The notes beneath the pieces were generated by a model. That model saw nothing but the letters and a program-made list of their open reading frames with translations, ran no database searches and was not told where the DNA came from. This document shows, piece by piece, positions 1 to 8,238 of a DNA stretch of 64,000 nucleotides. Position 1 is the stretch's first letter. Each line of letters starts with the position of its first letter. The translations under genes were made by a program, and so were the position numbers. Source of the DNA: Stenomitos frigidus ULC18 (GTDB taxonomy: Bacteria; Cyanobacteriota; Cyanobacteriia; Leptolyngbyales; Leptolyngbyaceae); contig NZ_PVWK01000031.1 of assembly GCF_003003795.1 (NCBI RefSeq), positions 62,001-126,000 of the forward strand, in the 5' to 3' direction.

Positions 1-2243
1 AGCTTGCCGCTGCGATGCAGGAACGAACGGCAACGCAGGAGTATTTGCAGGCGGTTATTCAAAAGCAGGAAGACAGCAATCAAGACCTCAAAGTTGCCAA
101 TGAAGAAATTTTGTCGAGCAATGAGGAACTGCAAAGCACGAATGAGGAGCTAGAAACTGCTAAGGAAGAGATTCAGGCAACCAACGAAGAACTAAGCACC
201 ACGAACGAAGAACTCCGCAGCCGCAATGCCGAGTTGCACCAGGTCAACAACGATCTGACCAATCTGCTTGCCAGCATCAACATCCCGATTCTGATGTTGA
301 CTAACGACCTCCGCATTCGCCGTTTCACGCCGATGGCACAGCGGTTATTCAGCTTCATTCCCACCGATACTGGGCGACCGTTGAGCGATATCAGCACCGA
401 TCTCAATCTGCCAAATTTGGAGGTGCTGCTGTTGGAGGTGCTGGAAACCCTCAGCGTGAAGGAATTAGAGGTGCAAACTCAGGACGGACATTGGTACATG
501 CTCCGCATTCGCCCCTATCGCACGACCGAAAACCAGATTGATGGTGTGGTGCTGGTGCTGCTCGATATTGATGCCCTGAAGCGCAGTGCTGCCACAATCG
601 AAGCGGCTCGCAACTATGCGGAAGCGATCGTCGAAACGGTGCAAGTGCCGCTCGTGGTGCTGGAGTCTGATCTGCGGGTGAACAAAGCCAATCGCGCGTT
701 CTACGAAACCTTTCAGGTGGCACCGCCTGAAACCACGCAAGCCATCCTGTTTGATTTGGGCAATGGGCAGTGGAACATTCCCGGACTGCGATCGCGGCTG
801 GAGGATGTGTTTAGCCATGATGCGGTGCTGCAAAACTTTGAGGTCGAGCATCGGTTTGAGCAGATTGGGCAGAAAACCATGCTGCTGAATGCGTTGAAGC
901 TGCTGGAAGCCGGGGAATCGCCACGGTTGTTGCTGTCGATCGAAGATATCACCGCGCGCAAGCAGTTTGAAACCGAGCGATCGCAGCTTTTGACTCAGGA
1001 GCAGTCTGCCCGCCAGTCAGCGGAGACTGCCAACCGCGCCAAAGACGAATTTCTCTCGAACCTCTCGCACGAACTCCGCAACCCGCTCAATACGATGCTG
1101 GGCTGGGCGCAAATGCTCCGCCGCAGACAGTTAGATGAAACAGCCGTCAGTCGTGCGCTAGAAGTCATTGAGCGGAGTGCGAGGGCACAAGCGCAACTGA
1201 TTGAGGACATGCTCGATCTTTCCCGCATTACCAGCGGCAAGCTGCACCTCAACGCGCATTTGCTTGATCTCGTTTCAGTGGTGGCTCCGGCGATCGAGTC
1301 GGTGCAACTCGCCGCCGAAGCAAAAGCCATTCAACTCGTGTCGCAGCTCACCTCTACAACCGTTGTGGGCGATGCCGATCGCTTGCAGCAAGTGCTGTGG
1401 AATCTCTTGTCTAACGCTATTAAGTTCACGCCAGCCGGAGGGCGAGTTGAGGTGAGACTGGAGCAGGTAGGAGATGGGGGCGCTGGGGCAGCAGGGGAAG
1501 CTTTTTCTGCCTCCTCTGCTCCCTACGCCCAAATCACCGTCAGCGATACCGGGCAAGGCATGAGCGCAGAGCTACTGCCCTACGTGTTCGATCGCTTTCG
1601 GCAAGGCGATTCCAGCACCACCAAAGGCAGTCAAGGGCTAGGGTTGGGCTTGTCGATCGTCCGGCAGCTAGTGGAACTGCATGGCGGCACGGTGCAGGCA
1701 GAAAGCCCCGGCGAAGGGCAAGGTTCTACGATGACTGTACGGTTGCCCTTGCAAGCGCCGCCAGCGACACCAGCGAGTGTCGTACCCACGGCGGCAGAAC
1801 CTCTGGAGGCTGTGAGTCAGGCGAGGCTGGCGCTCACAGGGTTACGCCTTCTGGTGGTGGATGATGATGTGGATAGCCTTGAGCTGATGCAATATATGTT
1901 GACAGATGCGGGGGCAACCGTCGCGGTTGTGACCTCGGTGCGAGAGGCGATCGCAGCCCTGACAGCAGCTCCCGGTAGCTATGACGTGCTCCTGGCAGAT
2001 ATTGGGATGCCCAACGAAGATGGGTTTGCGCTGATGCGTCAGGTCAGAGCGCTAGATGCGAGCGCTGGAGGGCAGATTCCGGCAGCAGCCATTACTGCCT
2101 ATGTCAGCGATCGCGAGCAGCAAAGAGCGATCGACGCTGGCTTCCAAAGGCACATGGCTAAACCCATTGACCCAACACAACTAATCTTGATGGTGGCGAA
2201 CCTGGTGGGGCGAGTGGGACGAGCACCAGGTCAAGGTCAGTAG
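1..2243 (+). CDS. Hybrid sensor histidine kinase (CheB/CheR-PAS-HK-REC type), 5' end outside window
   Basis: The reading frame is open to the left edge, so the gene starts upstream; the ATG at 15 is internal. Residues below count from that ATG. The first ~80 residues are an acidic NEEL-rich coiled coil, which in this family links CheB/CheR domains to PAS domains. PAS-like segments follow. The HisKA H-box is SHELRNPLN with His352, the N-box is near residue 467, and GQG and GLGLG motifs complete the ATPase. A C-terminal receiver has the DDD pocket near 615 and phospho-acceptor Asp662. It should autophosphorylate and pass phosphate to its own receiver. A glycine/alanine/serine-rich stretch at 1468-1532 interrupts the ATPase domain. 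The family call is firm; the input signal is unknown. Confidence 0.9.
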   Translation, partial: LAAAMQERTATQEYLQAVIQKQEDSNQDLKVANEEILSSNEELQSTNEELETAKEEIQATNEELSTTNEELRSRNAELHQVNNDLTNLLASINIPILMLTNDLRIRRFTPMAQRLFSFIPTDTGRPLSDISTDLNLPNLEVLLLEVLETLSVKELEVQTQDGHWYMLRIRPYRTTENQIDGVVLVLLDIDALKRSAATIEAARNYAEAIVETVQVPLVVLESDLRVNKANRAFYETFQVAPPETTQAILFDLGNGQWNIPGLRSRLEDVFSHDAVLQNFEVEHRFEQIGQKTMLLNALKLLEAGESPRLLLSIEDITARKQFETERSQLLTQEQSARQSAETANRAKDEFLSNLSHELRNPLNTMLGWAQMLRRRQLDETAVSRALEVIERSARAQAQLIEDMLDLSRITSGKLHLNAHLLDLVSVVAPAIESVQLAAEAKAIQLVSQLTSTTVVGDADRLQQVLWNLLSNAIKFTPAGGRVEVRLEQVGDGGAGAAGEAFSASSAPYAQITVSDTGQGMSAELLPYVFDRFRQGDSSTTKGSQGLGLGLSIVRQLVELHGGTVQAESPGEGQGSTMTVRLPLQAPPATPASVVPTAAEPLEAVSQARLALTGLRLLVVDDDVDSLELMQYMLTDAGATVAVVTSVREAIAALTAAPGSYDVLLADIGMPNEDGFALMRQVRALDASAGGQIPAAAITAYVSDREQQRAIDAGFQRHMAKPIDPTQLILMVANLVGRVGRAPGQGQ

Positions 2244-2316
2244 ATGGATAGGTACACCATAGATTCAGGTTGAGTAAGATGCCATACAAGTACAGCCCCA
2301 CGGCAAGCAGTCAGGG

Positions 2317-2694
2317 TTGACAGAGATGGCACAGTCCCCACAGTTAACAGCGGTGTACCAACGGGCACGGGTACTGCAACAGCGGGCAAGAAAGCTACCC
2401 GCGCAGCAAGCCATTCTCTCACAAGCCTTACAGGAGCTTCAAGCGGTCTTAGAAGAGTTGCAGGCATCTGAAGAGTCCCTGCCCGAACAAAATGAAGCGC
2501 TGGTCAGCACTCGTCAAGCCGTAGAGGCGGAACGTCAGCGCTATCAGGAACTCTTTGCGTTTGCACCGGATGGCTATCTCGTCACAGATGCAAATGACAG
2601 AATCCAGGAAGCGAATGCTGCGATCGCCCTTGACCCCAGTTTGAAATGGGCGATCGAGGCACGCGACGAGGTGCTGAAGCAGATGAAGCACTAG
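2317..2694 (+). pseudogene. Truncated PAS sensor fragment ending in a repeat-encoded tail
   Basis: 125 codons. Residues 1-80 form a glutamine/glutamate-rich helical coil of the kind found before PAS domains. A PAS domain then begins (RYQELFAFAPDGYLVTDAN) but stops after about 25 residues, at QEANAA. From there the frame runs into the first 106-bp repeat, which supplies the last 24 codons and the stop. No kinase or output domain remains. It reads as the N-terminal piece of a PAS sensor cut by the repeat or by recombination at it. Whether it is still expressed cannot be seen. Confidence 0.7.
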
Positions 2695-2726
2695 AGCGAT
2701 GGAGCGGAGAGGGGAGGGGCGATCGC
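2621..2726 (+). repeat. 106-bp TA-flanking repeat, copy R1
   Basis: First of three copies of equal length, aligned without gaps; roughly 13 of 106 positions differ from R2. It begins CGATCGCCC and ends GGGCGATCG plus C, so the ends are inverted repeats built on HIP1-like octamers. Reading in frame from the upstream PAS fragment it encodes IALDPSLKWAIEARDEVLK and a stop, followed by a purine-rich 3' part. It lies 49 bp before the first toxin-antitoxin pair. Confidence 0.9.
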
Positions 2727-2775
2727 TAAAATTCACCTTAGAATTAAGGCAAATAGACCGACTCATTCCTTTGCC

Positions 2776-3003
2776 ATGAGCACCCATCCTCTCCTCAAAG
2801 TCGAAATCTCTCAACTCAGCATTGCTGAACGCATTCAGCTAGCCGAAGATCTTTGGGACAGCATCCTGGAGCAGCAAGACGAACTCCCTTTAACCGACGC
2901 ACAGAAGCGAGAACTCGATCGACGACTAGAACTCTATCAGCAAGATCCAACCGCTGGCTCAACGTGGGAAGACGTTAAGCAACGCTTAGGTTTCGCTCAA
3001 TGA
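2776..3003 (+). CDS. Addiction-module antitoxin (Unstab_antitox type)
   Basis: 75 residues. The start MSTHPLLKVEISQLSIAER and the segment AEDLWDSI are typical of the small unstable antitoxin family found with RelE/ParE toxins. Acidic and helical; the C-terminus GSTWEDVKQRLG would wrap the toxin. The stop overlaps the toxin start as ATGA, so the two are translationally coupled. Such antitoxins usually repress their own promoter with the toxin; no operator was identified here. It sits between repeats R1 and R2. Confidence 0.88.
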   Translation: MSTHPLLKVEISQLSIAERIQLAEDLWDSILEQQDELPLTDAQKRELDRRLELYQQDPTAGSTWEDVKQRLGFAQ

Positions 3004-3296
3004 GTCATGGACTCATAATCCGTCCAGAAGCGGAGTTGGAGATTCAAGACGCATTTGAGTGGTATGAAGCACAGACGTTAGGCTTAGGGTCTGAATTCGT
3101 CCGAGCCGTTGATACCTGCTTGTCTGGCATTGGACGTAACCCACTCGCCTATCCCATCATCTACCAACAAGCCCGACGAGCCTTAGTCAGACGTTTCCCC
3201 TATGGCATCCTCTACGTCTTTGACCAGGACATCATTTCCGTGGTCGCTTGCTTCCACAGCAAACGTAACCCGCGATCGTGGCAAGCTCGACTTTAG
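3000..3296 (+). CDS. RelE/ParE-family toxin
   Basis: 98 residues. IIRPEAELEIQDAFEWYE near the N-terminus is the classic RelE/ParE opening helix, followed by the short beta sheet with RRALVRRFPYGILY. Members either cleave mRNA on the ribosome or inhibit gyrase; the sequence alone does not decide which. The start codon overlaps the antitoxin stop by 4 bp. Length is normal and no damage is visible, so the pair looks functional. Repeat R2 starts 25 bp after the stop. Confidence 0.9.
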   Translation: MSHGLIIRPEAELEIQDAFEWYEAQTLGLGSEFVRAVDTCLSGIGRNPLAYPIIYQQARRALVRRFPYGILYVFDQDIISVVACFHSKRNPRSWQARL

Positions 3297-3321
3297 CTCC
3301 AGCCCCACTCAGAAGACGCAA

Positions 3322-3427
3322 CAATCGCCCTTGGCCCCAGCTTGAAATGGGCGATCGAGTCACGCGATGAGGTGCTAAAACACATCAAGCGGTAGAGCGA
3401 TGGAGTGGAGAAGGGAGGGGCGATCGC
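3322..3427 (+). repeat. 106-bp TA-flanking repeat, copy R2
   Basis: Same length and order as R1 and R3. It has no upstream gene to read from, yet still encodes IALGPSLKWAIESRDEVLK followed by TAG at the same position. Ends CAATCGCCC and GGGCGATCG are inverted with one mismatch. It lies between the RelE/ParE pair and the VapBC pair, 47 bp before the vapB start. Confidence 0.9.
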
Positions 3428-3474
3428 CTGCTCTGGTCTGTGCGATACCATTCAGATAGAGCTAGAGACGTCCT

Positions 3475-3717
3475 ATGCAAACCAGCGAAATTGAACTGAG
3501 CGATCAGCAAGTCAGTGCTATTCGGACCATCGCGCAGCAAACGGGCAAAACCGAGCACGAAATTCTGAGTCAGGCGATCGCGCAATTCATCAGTCAATTT
3601 GCGATCTCAAACCGTCAAACGCTCCTCCAGAAGGCACGCGGCATGTGGCACGATCGAGCGTTGTCAGACCTGACTGCCTACCGCAACGAGTTCGATCGCG
3701 ACAATGCGCCAGAATAA
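3475..3717 (+). CDS. vapB: VapB-like antitoxin
   Basis: 80 residues. An N-terminal half (IELSDQQVSAIRTIAQQTGKT to ISQF) resembles a small DNA-binding fold seen in VapB-type antitoxins. The C-terminal half is basic then acidic, ending LTAYRNEFDRDNAPE, consistent with a toxin-binding tail. It stops 5 bp before the GTG of a PIN-domain toxin gene. Assignment as VapB rests mainly on this neighbour; the DNA-binding fold was not confirmed. Confidence 0.75.
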   Translation: MQTSEIELSDQQVSAIRTIAQQTGKTEHEILSQAIAQFISQFAISNRQTLLQKARGMWHDRALSDLTAYRNEFDRDNAPE

Positions 3718-3722
3718 TCATC

Positions 3723-4109
3723 GTGCCTGAACGCTTACTGCTTGATACCGATGTTTTGATTGACTATCTGCGTGGCAATGCGAACGCGATCACTTACCTT
3801 GAAAATCAATCGGCTCATCTCCAGATCGCTGCCATTACCGTTGCTGAGCTCTATGCTGGAGTCCGCGATGGAGAAGAACGAGCCAAATTAGACGCGTTTG
3901 TCTCTGCTTTTGAAATCATTCCTACCACAAAAGAAATCGCGCTGAAAGGCGGGCTTTACCGTCGTGATTATGGCAAAAGTCATGGCACAGGCTTGGCAGA
4001 TGCCTTGATTGCAGCAACCGCAGAACTTGCACAAGCAACCTTCGTCACGATGAATCGGAAGCACTTTCCCATGCTGCCAACGGTTATTACTCCATATCAA
4101 AGAAGTTGA
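3723..4109 (+). CDS. vapC: VapC-type PIN-domain toxin
   Basis: 128 residues from GTG at 3723, chosen because the protein then opens with the canonical PIN start LLLDTDVLIDYLRG; a longer frame from 3645 only overlaps vapB. The acidic metal-binding residues are visible: Asp in DTDVLID, Glu in TVAELYAG, Asp in GLADALIAA, then the TMNRKHF motif near the end. PIN toxins are Mg2+/Mn2+ ribonucleases, often cutting tRNA or rRNA. All key residues are present, so activity is plausible. It forms a two-gene unit with the preceding antitoxin. Confidence 0.9.
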   Translation: MPERLLLDTDVLIDYLRGNANAITYLENQSAHLQIAAITVAELYAGVRDGEERAKLDAFVSAFEIIPTTKEIALKGGLYRRDYGKSHGTGLADALIAATAELAQATFVTMNRKHFPMLPTVITPYQRS

Positions 4110-4166
4110 AGTTGCCAGCCTGTGAGGTGTTAAACAGATAATTTCCTATCTCTGATTCAATTTCAG

Positions 4167-4272
4167 CGATCGCCCTTGACCCCAGTTTGAAAGGGACGAT
4201 CGAGGCACGCGACAATGTGCGAGCGCAGATCAAGCGCTAGAGCGATGGAGCAGGGAAGGGAGGGGCGATCGT
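4167..4272 (+). repeat. 106-bp TA-flanking repeat, copy R3
   Basis: Third copy, again without indels. It encodes IALDPSLKGTIEARDNVRA and the stop TAG at the same place, and ends at HIP1-like inverted termini. It begins 57 bp after vapC and ends 3 bp from the stop codon of the minus-strand higA. It therefore separates the VapBC pair from the convergent HigBA pair. Confidence 0.88.
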
Positions 4273-4274
4273 GC

Positions 4275-4676
4275 TCAAATAAACAACCCAGGATCAACGT
4301 GAAAAAACGCGCCTAGAGCCTTTGCTTGAAAGGTACTTATTTCACGATCGCCACTCATGACGGCTGCGATCGCGTCTTCAGAGCCAAGTAACTCGCTTAA
4401 ATCTGCTGGTTGAAGCTGACGTTGCTCCATTAAAAACAGCAATCGTGAACGCGGCGTTGACGCTGTACCGGGCAAATAATGCTCTTGCTCAAACTTTTCA
4501 ATCAGCGTGATGAGCAACGCGAATAGCTCATTCTCTTCCAGGCTGCGATTTGGACGATGCATTAACGTTTCCACGATCGCTAATGCTTCGTCATTTTCGG
4601 CTTCAGTTCGAATCAGTTTTGGCTGATATTGAGACAAAAGCTCACCATATTTCTTGGGATTAAACATAAAGGTCAT
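4275..4676 (-). CDS. higA: HigA-type antitoxin with helix-turn-helix
   Basis: 133 residues from the ATG at 4676, preferred over 4706 because the longer form overlaps the toxin end and adds a non-family leader. The N-terminal ~60 residues (FNPKKYGELLSQYQPKLIRTEAENDEA) and the C-terminal segment with LMEQRQLQPADLSELLGS match HigA antitoxins that pair with HigB_toxin proteins. It would neutralise HigB and repress the operon. It lies 7 bp downstream of the toxin gene; toxin-first order is normal for higBA. Its stop abuts repeat R3. Confidence 0.87.
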   Translation of the reverse strand: MTFMFNPKKYGELLSQYQPKLIRTEAENDEALAIVETLMHRPNRSLEENELFALLITLIEKFEQEHYLPGTASTPRSRLLFLMEQRQLQPADLSELLGSEDAIAAVMSGDREISTFQAKALGAFFHVDPGLFI

Positions 4677-4683
4677 GCTTCCA

Positions 4684-4959
4684 CTACCCCCTGTCATAAT
4701 CCGCATGGGTCAGAATGCACTTGATATTAATCAATCGCCCTTTATAATCAATGCTCACAATTAAACGATTCCGATTGCCTTGCAGGTTGAAGACTGTAAA
4801 ATTATCAACAGCTTCAGCCAACGGAAAAGCTGCTTGAACCTCAATTAAATGAGACCAATTTGCCCCGATCGCAATCTTAAACCAATCATCCAAACTACTC
4901 CGACAAGCAGAATGAGTTTGACCAAATTCGCGGAAGCGTTTATAGCTGATGACGTGCAT
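4684..4959 (-). CDS. higB: HigB-type mRNA interferase toxin
   Basis: 91 residues. MHVISYKRFREFGQTH, the central DDWFKIA, NFQGNR-like NLQGNRNRLIV and the C-terminal CILTHADYDRG are the signature blocks of the HigB_toxin family, ribosome-dependent mRNA endonucleases of RelE-like fold. Length is normal. First gene of a two-gene minus-strand operon, convergent with the VapBC unit. No damage is visible. Confidence 0.92.
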   Translation of the reverse strand: MHVISYKRFREFGQTHSACRSSLDDWFKIAIGANWSHLIEVQAAFPLAEAVDNFTVFNLQGNRNRLIVSIDYKGRLINIKCILTHADYDRG

Positions 4960-5084
4960 CGAAAGGATTTTTGCTCCCCTTGGCAGGTTCTCGTTGTAGC
5001 TTCAACGTAAAGTGCCGCCATGCTCCAGCTGTTGTTTAACAACGAGAGCATGGCTGCACTGCTCATTAGATTGAAGCGCGATCG

Positions 5085-5504
5085 CTACTTTTCGATCTTC
5101 ACTGAAAGAATTTTGTCACCCTTGCGGAGTGCATTTACCACAGCCATATCCTGAGTTTGACCAAAGGTGGTATGAACACCATCCAGGTGAGGCTGGGGCG
5201 AATGGCAAATAAAGAATTGGCTACCACCTGTGTTGGGACCAGCGTGAGCCATTGATAAGGTACCTGCGAGGTGTTTATTATGGTTCAGTTCGTCCTTAAT
5301 CTTGTAGCCCGGCCCACCTGTACCCGTTCCTAGAGGGCATCCTCCCTGCACCATAAAATCGGGAATGACACGATGGAACGCTAAGCCGTCGTAAAAGCCT
5401 TTCTCAGAAAGATCGACAAAGTTTTTGATCGTATTCGGCGCGTCGGCGTCGAATAAATCGAGATTAATAGTTCCCTTATCGGTTTCCATGATGGCGCGGG
5501 TCAT
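5085..5504 (-). CDS. Cyclophilin-type peptidyl-prolyl cis-trans isomerase
   Basis: 139 residues with no signal peptide, so probably cytoplasmic. The catalytic blocks are [13 protein letters not shown] and GGSQFFIC, with the His in the substrate loop near [10 protein letters not shown]. It speeds proline isomerisation during folding. The ATG at 5504 gives [18 protein letters not shown], the usual short bacterial start. It stands alone between higBA and the TspO-like gene. Confidence 0.95.
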   Translation of the reverse strand: MTRAIMETDKGTINLDLFDADAPNTIKNFVDLSEKGFYDGLAFHRVIPDFMVQGGCPLGTGTGGPGYKIKDELNHNKHLAGTLSMAHAGPNTGGSQFFICHSPQPHLDGVHTTFGQTQDMAVVNALRKGDKILSVKIEK

Positions 5505-5656
5505 AATGTCTCCTTAGTCCGGCGTGCGGTCGTTAGTTTAGAAAAGTCATCTAAGATCCTAACGCTCAGATGTGACTTGCAGTCTTTTATACGAAAAATT
5601 CTCACGGGAATCGACCTTAAACCAGGTACACCGAACCCAGAGTCGAACGTTTCGTC

Positions 5657-6130
5657 TTATGCAGACTCAGGATTCAGTTTGCCCATTTCCCATGTCGTGT
5701 ACGTGCCGATCGGGCTCCAAAGCAGATACGGCACCAATAGTAACGCTGCCCATCCTGAGCTTTGCCACACGACGAGAGTCAACACTAGCCCAATCACAAC
5801 GCCAACACCACCCACGATCGTGCCAGCCTTTAAGCTCCGCAGCCAGAGGGTGACAGGAGAATAGAGCACGATCGCCACTTCTAGCACGGCATAAGCACCC
5901 ATGAGAAACCAGGTGTTGCTCGTGCCAGGGTCACGTTCCCACACGATGTAGGCTGACCAGGCGCCACAAATTAGAATAAACGTCCAGATGACGGGAATCA
6001 GCGCTTCAAAAGTCAACCAAAGTGGTCGTTGCAGCCGTGAAAACCACTTGACATCTTTGGGGCGCAGAATACTACTGGCAAACGCGATCAAGAAAGCCAC
6101 TCCTCCAATCACCATCCAGGACTTAATCAT
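5657..6130 (-). CDS. TspO/MBR-like membrane protein
   Basis: 157 residues with five hydrophobic helices. The segment LQRPLWLTFEALIPVIWTFILICGAWSAY (two stretches here) matches the Trp/Pro-rich block of cyanobacterial TspO/MBR family members. TspO proteins bind tetrapyrroles and may take part in their breakdown or transport. It ends GKLNPESA in the cytoplasm or periplasm. The family call is fairly firm; function in this organism is inferred only. Confidence 0.78.
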   Translation of the reverse strand: MIKSWMVIGGVAFLIAFASSILRPKDVKWFSRLQRPLWLTFEALIPVIWTFILICGAWSAYIVWERDPGTSNTWFLMGAYAVLEVAIVLYSPVTLWLRSLKAGTIVGGVGVVIGLVLTLVVWQSSGWAALLLVPYLLWSPIGTYTTWEMGKLNPESA

Positions 6131-6241
6131 ATGTTTCCATGCTCCACAGCCTAACTATCTACACGTTAGGCGTGCAGATTCACCAATTATGTCAGCACGA
6201 GGGAACAACTTAATCCATCTCTGGGGCGATCGTGAAGGGCA

Positions 6242-6730
6242 TTACTCAGCTTGACAGTAACGGTTCACCGCTTGCACTAGCGAACCTTCACGCGCCTGGG
6301 TTTCAATCAAAGTGCGATTGACTTGACTGACCACCTTAAAGTTGCTGGCAGGAGCAGTCACCACTGCACCACTGGCTTTACTGGTATCGCGATACAGCTT
6401 AATAAACTGCCATTGAAACCCTTCAATTTGCTGGTTAGAAAATTCCATCAGTTCCAGCTGATCAGCATAGCCATCGAGCTGAATGGCTGTCTTCAGCAGA
6501 CGCCGATTATCTTCGGTGATCGTTTGCCCCAGCGCATCTGGTTGTGCGTCAGCGGCTTCGTTGACGATCGCGACTAAGCGGTTGCACTGAAACACTTTGC
6601 TATTGCCGTGGTTTGTTGCTGCCGCAGTTAAAAAGCAGGCTACCACGAACGAGAAAGCATACTTGCGGGTGAAGAATGTGGCTCGTCGCGTTGCTCTGGT
6701 AGCAGAGTCCTCACGAGTTACGGTTTTCAC
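6242..6730 (-). CDS. Unknown secreted protein with one N-terminal membrane segment
   Basis: 162 residues from a GTG at 6730 with GGAG seven bases upstream; the longer frame from 6808 has a cysteine-rich leader unlike a gene start. A hydrophobic segment YAFSFVVACFLTAAA near residue 30 looks like a signal anchor. The rest is helical, including VFQCNRLVAIVNEAAD and ending VNRYCQAE, with two cysteines that could pair. I recognise a cyanobacterial-type conserved secreted protein but no family name or function. It precedes sufS on the same strand but about 90 bp after... that is, it lies downstream of sufS, which may read into it. Confidence 0.7.
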   Translation of the reverse strand: MKTVTREDSATRATRRATFFTRKYAFSFVVACFLTAAATNHGNSKVFQCNRLVAIVNEAADAQPDALGQTITEDNRRLLKTAIQLDGYADQLELMEFSNQQIEGFQWQFIKLYRDTSKASGAVVTAPASNFKVVSQVNRTLIETQAREGSLVQAVNRYCQAE

Positions 6731-6885
6731 TAAGCAGCTCCAGAAAATGTGTTTGCACTGGATGTGAAAAGCCGTATTTGCTCGGGGGCAAAAGCGAATA
6801 CAGGTCAAGTCTCACACAACACAATACGTTCTAGCAAGCTGCAATCCGTACAAACCACCAAAGAGCGATGAAGCTTTGATGAACA

Positions 6886-8148
6886 TCAGCTAAAGATTGT
6901 GCCGAAGAATTCAATGGCCTCTTTTAACGCCCCAATAAACACGTCAATCTCTTCGGAGGTGTTGTAAAAGTAAAGGCTTGCCCGTGCAGTGGATTGAGCA
7001 CCCACATGGCGATGCAGGGGTTGAGTGCAGTGATGCCCGGCACGAATCGCTACCCCTGCCTGATCCAGAATGGTGGACAGGTCGTGGGGATGCACATCAC
7101 CAGCAGTGAATGCAGCTAAGGCTGCCCGGCCACTACCATCCACATTCGGTTTGGGGCCGTACAGTCTTAATTCAGGAATTTGTTGAAGCTGCTGAAACAG
7201 ATAGCCGGTCAGCTCTTCTTCGTACGCGTGGATGGCATCCATACCGATCGCACTCAAATAGTCTACCGCTGCACCCAGCGCGATCGCCTCTGCAATCGCA
7301 GGCGTACCCGCCTCAAACTTGTGGGGCAAATCCGCATAGGTAGCATGGTCGAGAAACACATCCGCGATCATCTCGCCGCCACCCAAAAAGGGAGGCATAG
7401 AACGCAATAGCGACAGCTTGCCGTAGAGAAAGCCAATGCCGGTAGGCGCGCACATCTTATGACCAGAGGCGACGAGCCAATCGCAGTCCATAGCCTGCAC
7501 ATCGATCGCCATGTGTGGCACACTCTGGCAGGCATCAATGAGAACTTTCGCACCGTATTGGTGGGCGATCGTGCAAATTTCTTTGGCAGGATTAATGCAG
7601 CCCAGGGTGTTAGAGACGTGCACCACTGAAACCAGCTTCGTCCTGTCCGACAGCAAAGACTTAAAATGCTCCAGGTCAAACTCTTCCGTTTCCGTTAGCT
7701 CGACAAACTTAAGGACAGCGCCCGTTCGTTGCGCCAGCATTTGCCAGGGGATCAAATTGCTGTGGTGTTCCATCACCGAGAGAATAATCTCGTCGCCCTG
7801 CTTCACATTGGCGTTCCCCCACGCATAGGCAACCAGATTAATGGCTTCAGTGGCATTGCGGGTGTAGACAATTTCTTGCCGTGATGCCGCGTTCACAAAC
7901 GCTGCGACCTTGTCCCGCGCCCCTTCATAGGCATCCGTTGCCCGTGAACTCAGCGTATGTACGCCGCGATGCACGTTGGCGTTGTCGTGCTCATAGTAAT
8001 AGCGGAGCGCATCCAGAACCGCGATCGGCTTTTGCGAGGTCGCCGCATTGTCCAAATACACCAGTGGCTTGTCGTGAATCTGCTGGTGAAGGATGGGGAA
8101 ATCAGCGCGGACTTTAGCGGCGAGGGGCTTTGTTTGGATGAGGGTCAT
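6886..8148 (-). CDS. sufS: Cysteine desulfurase SufS
   Basis: 420 residues from the ATG at 8148 ([20 protein letters not shown]); the frame upstream is not family-like. It takes sulfur from cysteine for Fe-S assembly, with PLP bound by the Lys in [13 protein letters not shown] and the active Cys in [24 protein letters not shown] near the start and [15 protein letters not shown] confirm class II SufS/CsdA. Last gene of the suf cluster; an intercistronic hairpin (8195-8230) separates it from sufD. Confidence 0.97.
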   Translation of the reverse strand: MTLIQTKPLAAKVRADFPILHQQIHDKPLVYLDNAATSQKPIAVLDALRYYYEHDNANVHRGVHTLSSRATDAYEGARDKVAAFVNAASRQEIVYTRNATEAINLVAYAWGNANVKQGDEIILSVMEHHSNLIPWQMLAQRTGAVLKFVELTETEEFDLEHFKSLLSDRTKLVSVVHVSNTLGCINPAKEICTIAHQYGAKVLIDACQSVPHMAIDVQAMDCDWLVASGHKMCAPTGIGFLYGKLSLLRSMPPFLGGGEMIADVFLDHATYADLPHKFEAGTPAIAEAIALGAAVDYLSAIGMDAIHAYEEELTGYLFQQLQQIPELRLYGPKPNVDGSGRAALAAFTAGDVHPHDLSTILDQAGVAIRAGHHCTQPLHRHVGAQSTARASLYFYNTSEEIDVFIGALKEAIEFFGTIFS

Positions 8149-8194
8149 AACGCGGAAAGGATGAAGGATGAGGGCTAAAGGATGAATGCTAACC

Positions 8195-8230
8195 ATCTGT
8201 AGGGACGTTACAGGTAACGTCCCTACAGAT
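8195..8230 (-). repeat. Perfect 17-bp hairpin between sufD and sufS
   Basis: ATCTGTAGGGACGTTAC at 8195-8211 and its exact complement at 8214-8230. It lies after the sufD stop and 46 bp before the sufS start. No U-tract follows on either strand, so it is not a normal terminator. The same core (TGTAGGGACGTT or similar) is found in hairpins at 32494-32532 and 39081-39112, so it belongs to a dispersed palindrome family. Confidence 0.85.
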
Positions 8231-8238
8231 AAAAGGCT

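Noticed and set aside
4845-5066. Minus-strand frame overlapping higB
   Set aside because: Composition is unlike its neighbours, no ribosome site, and it covers the start of a clear toxin gene.
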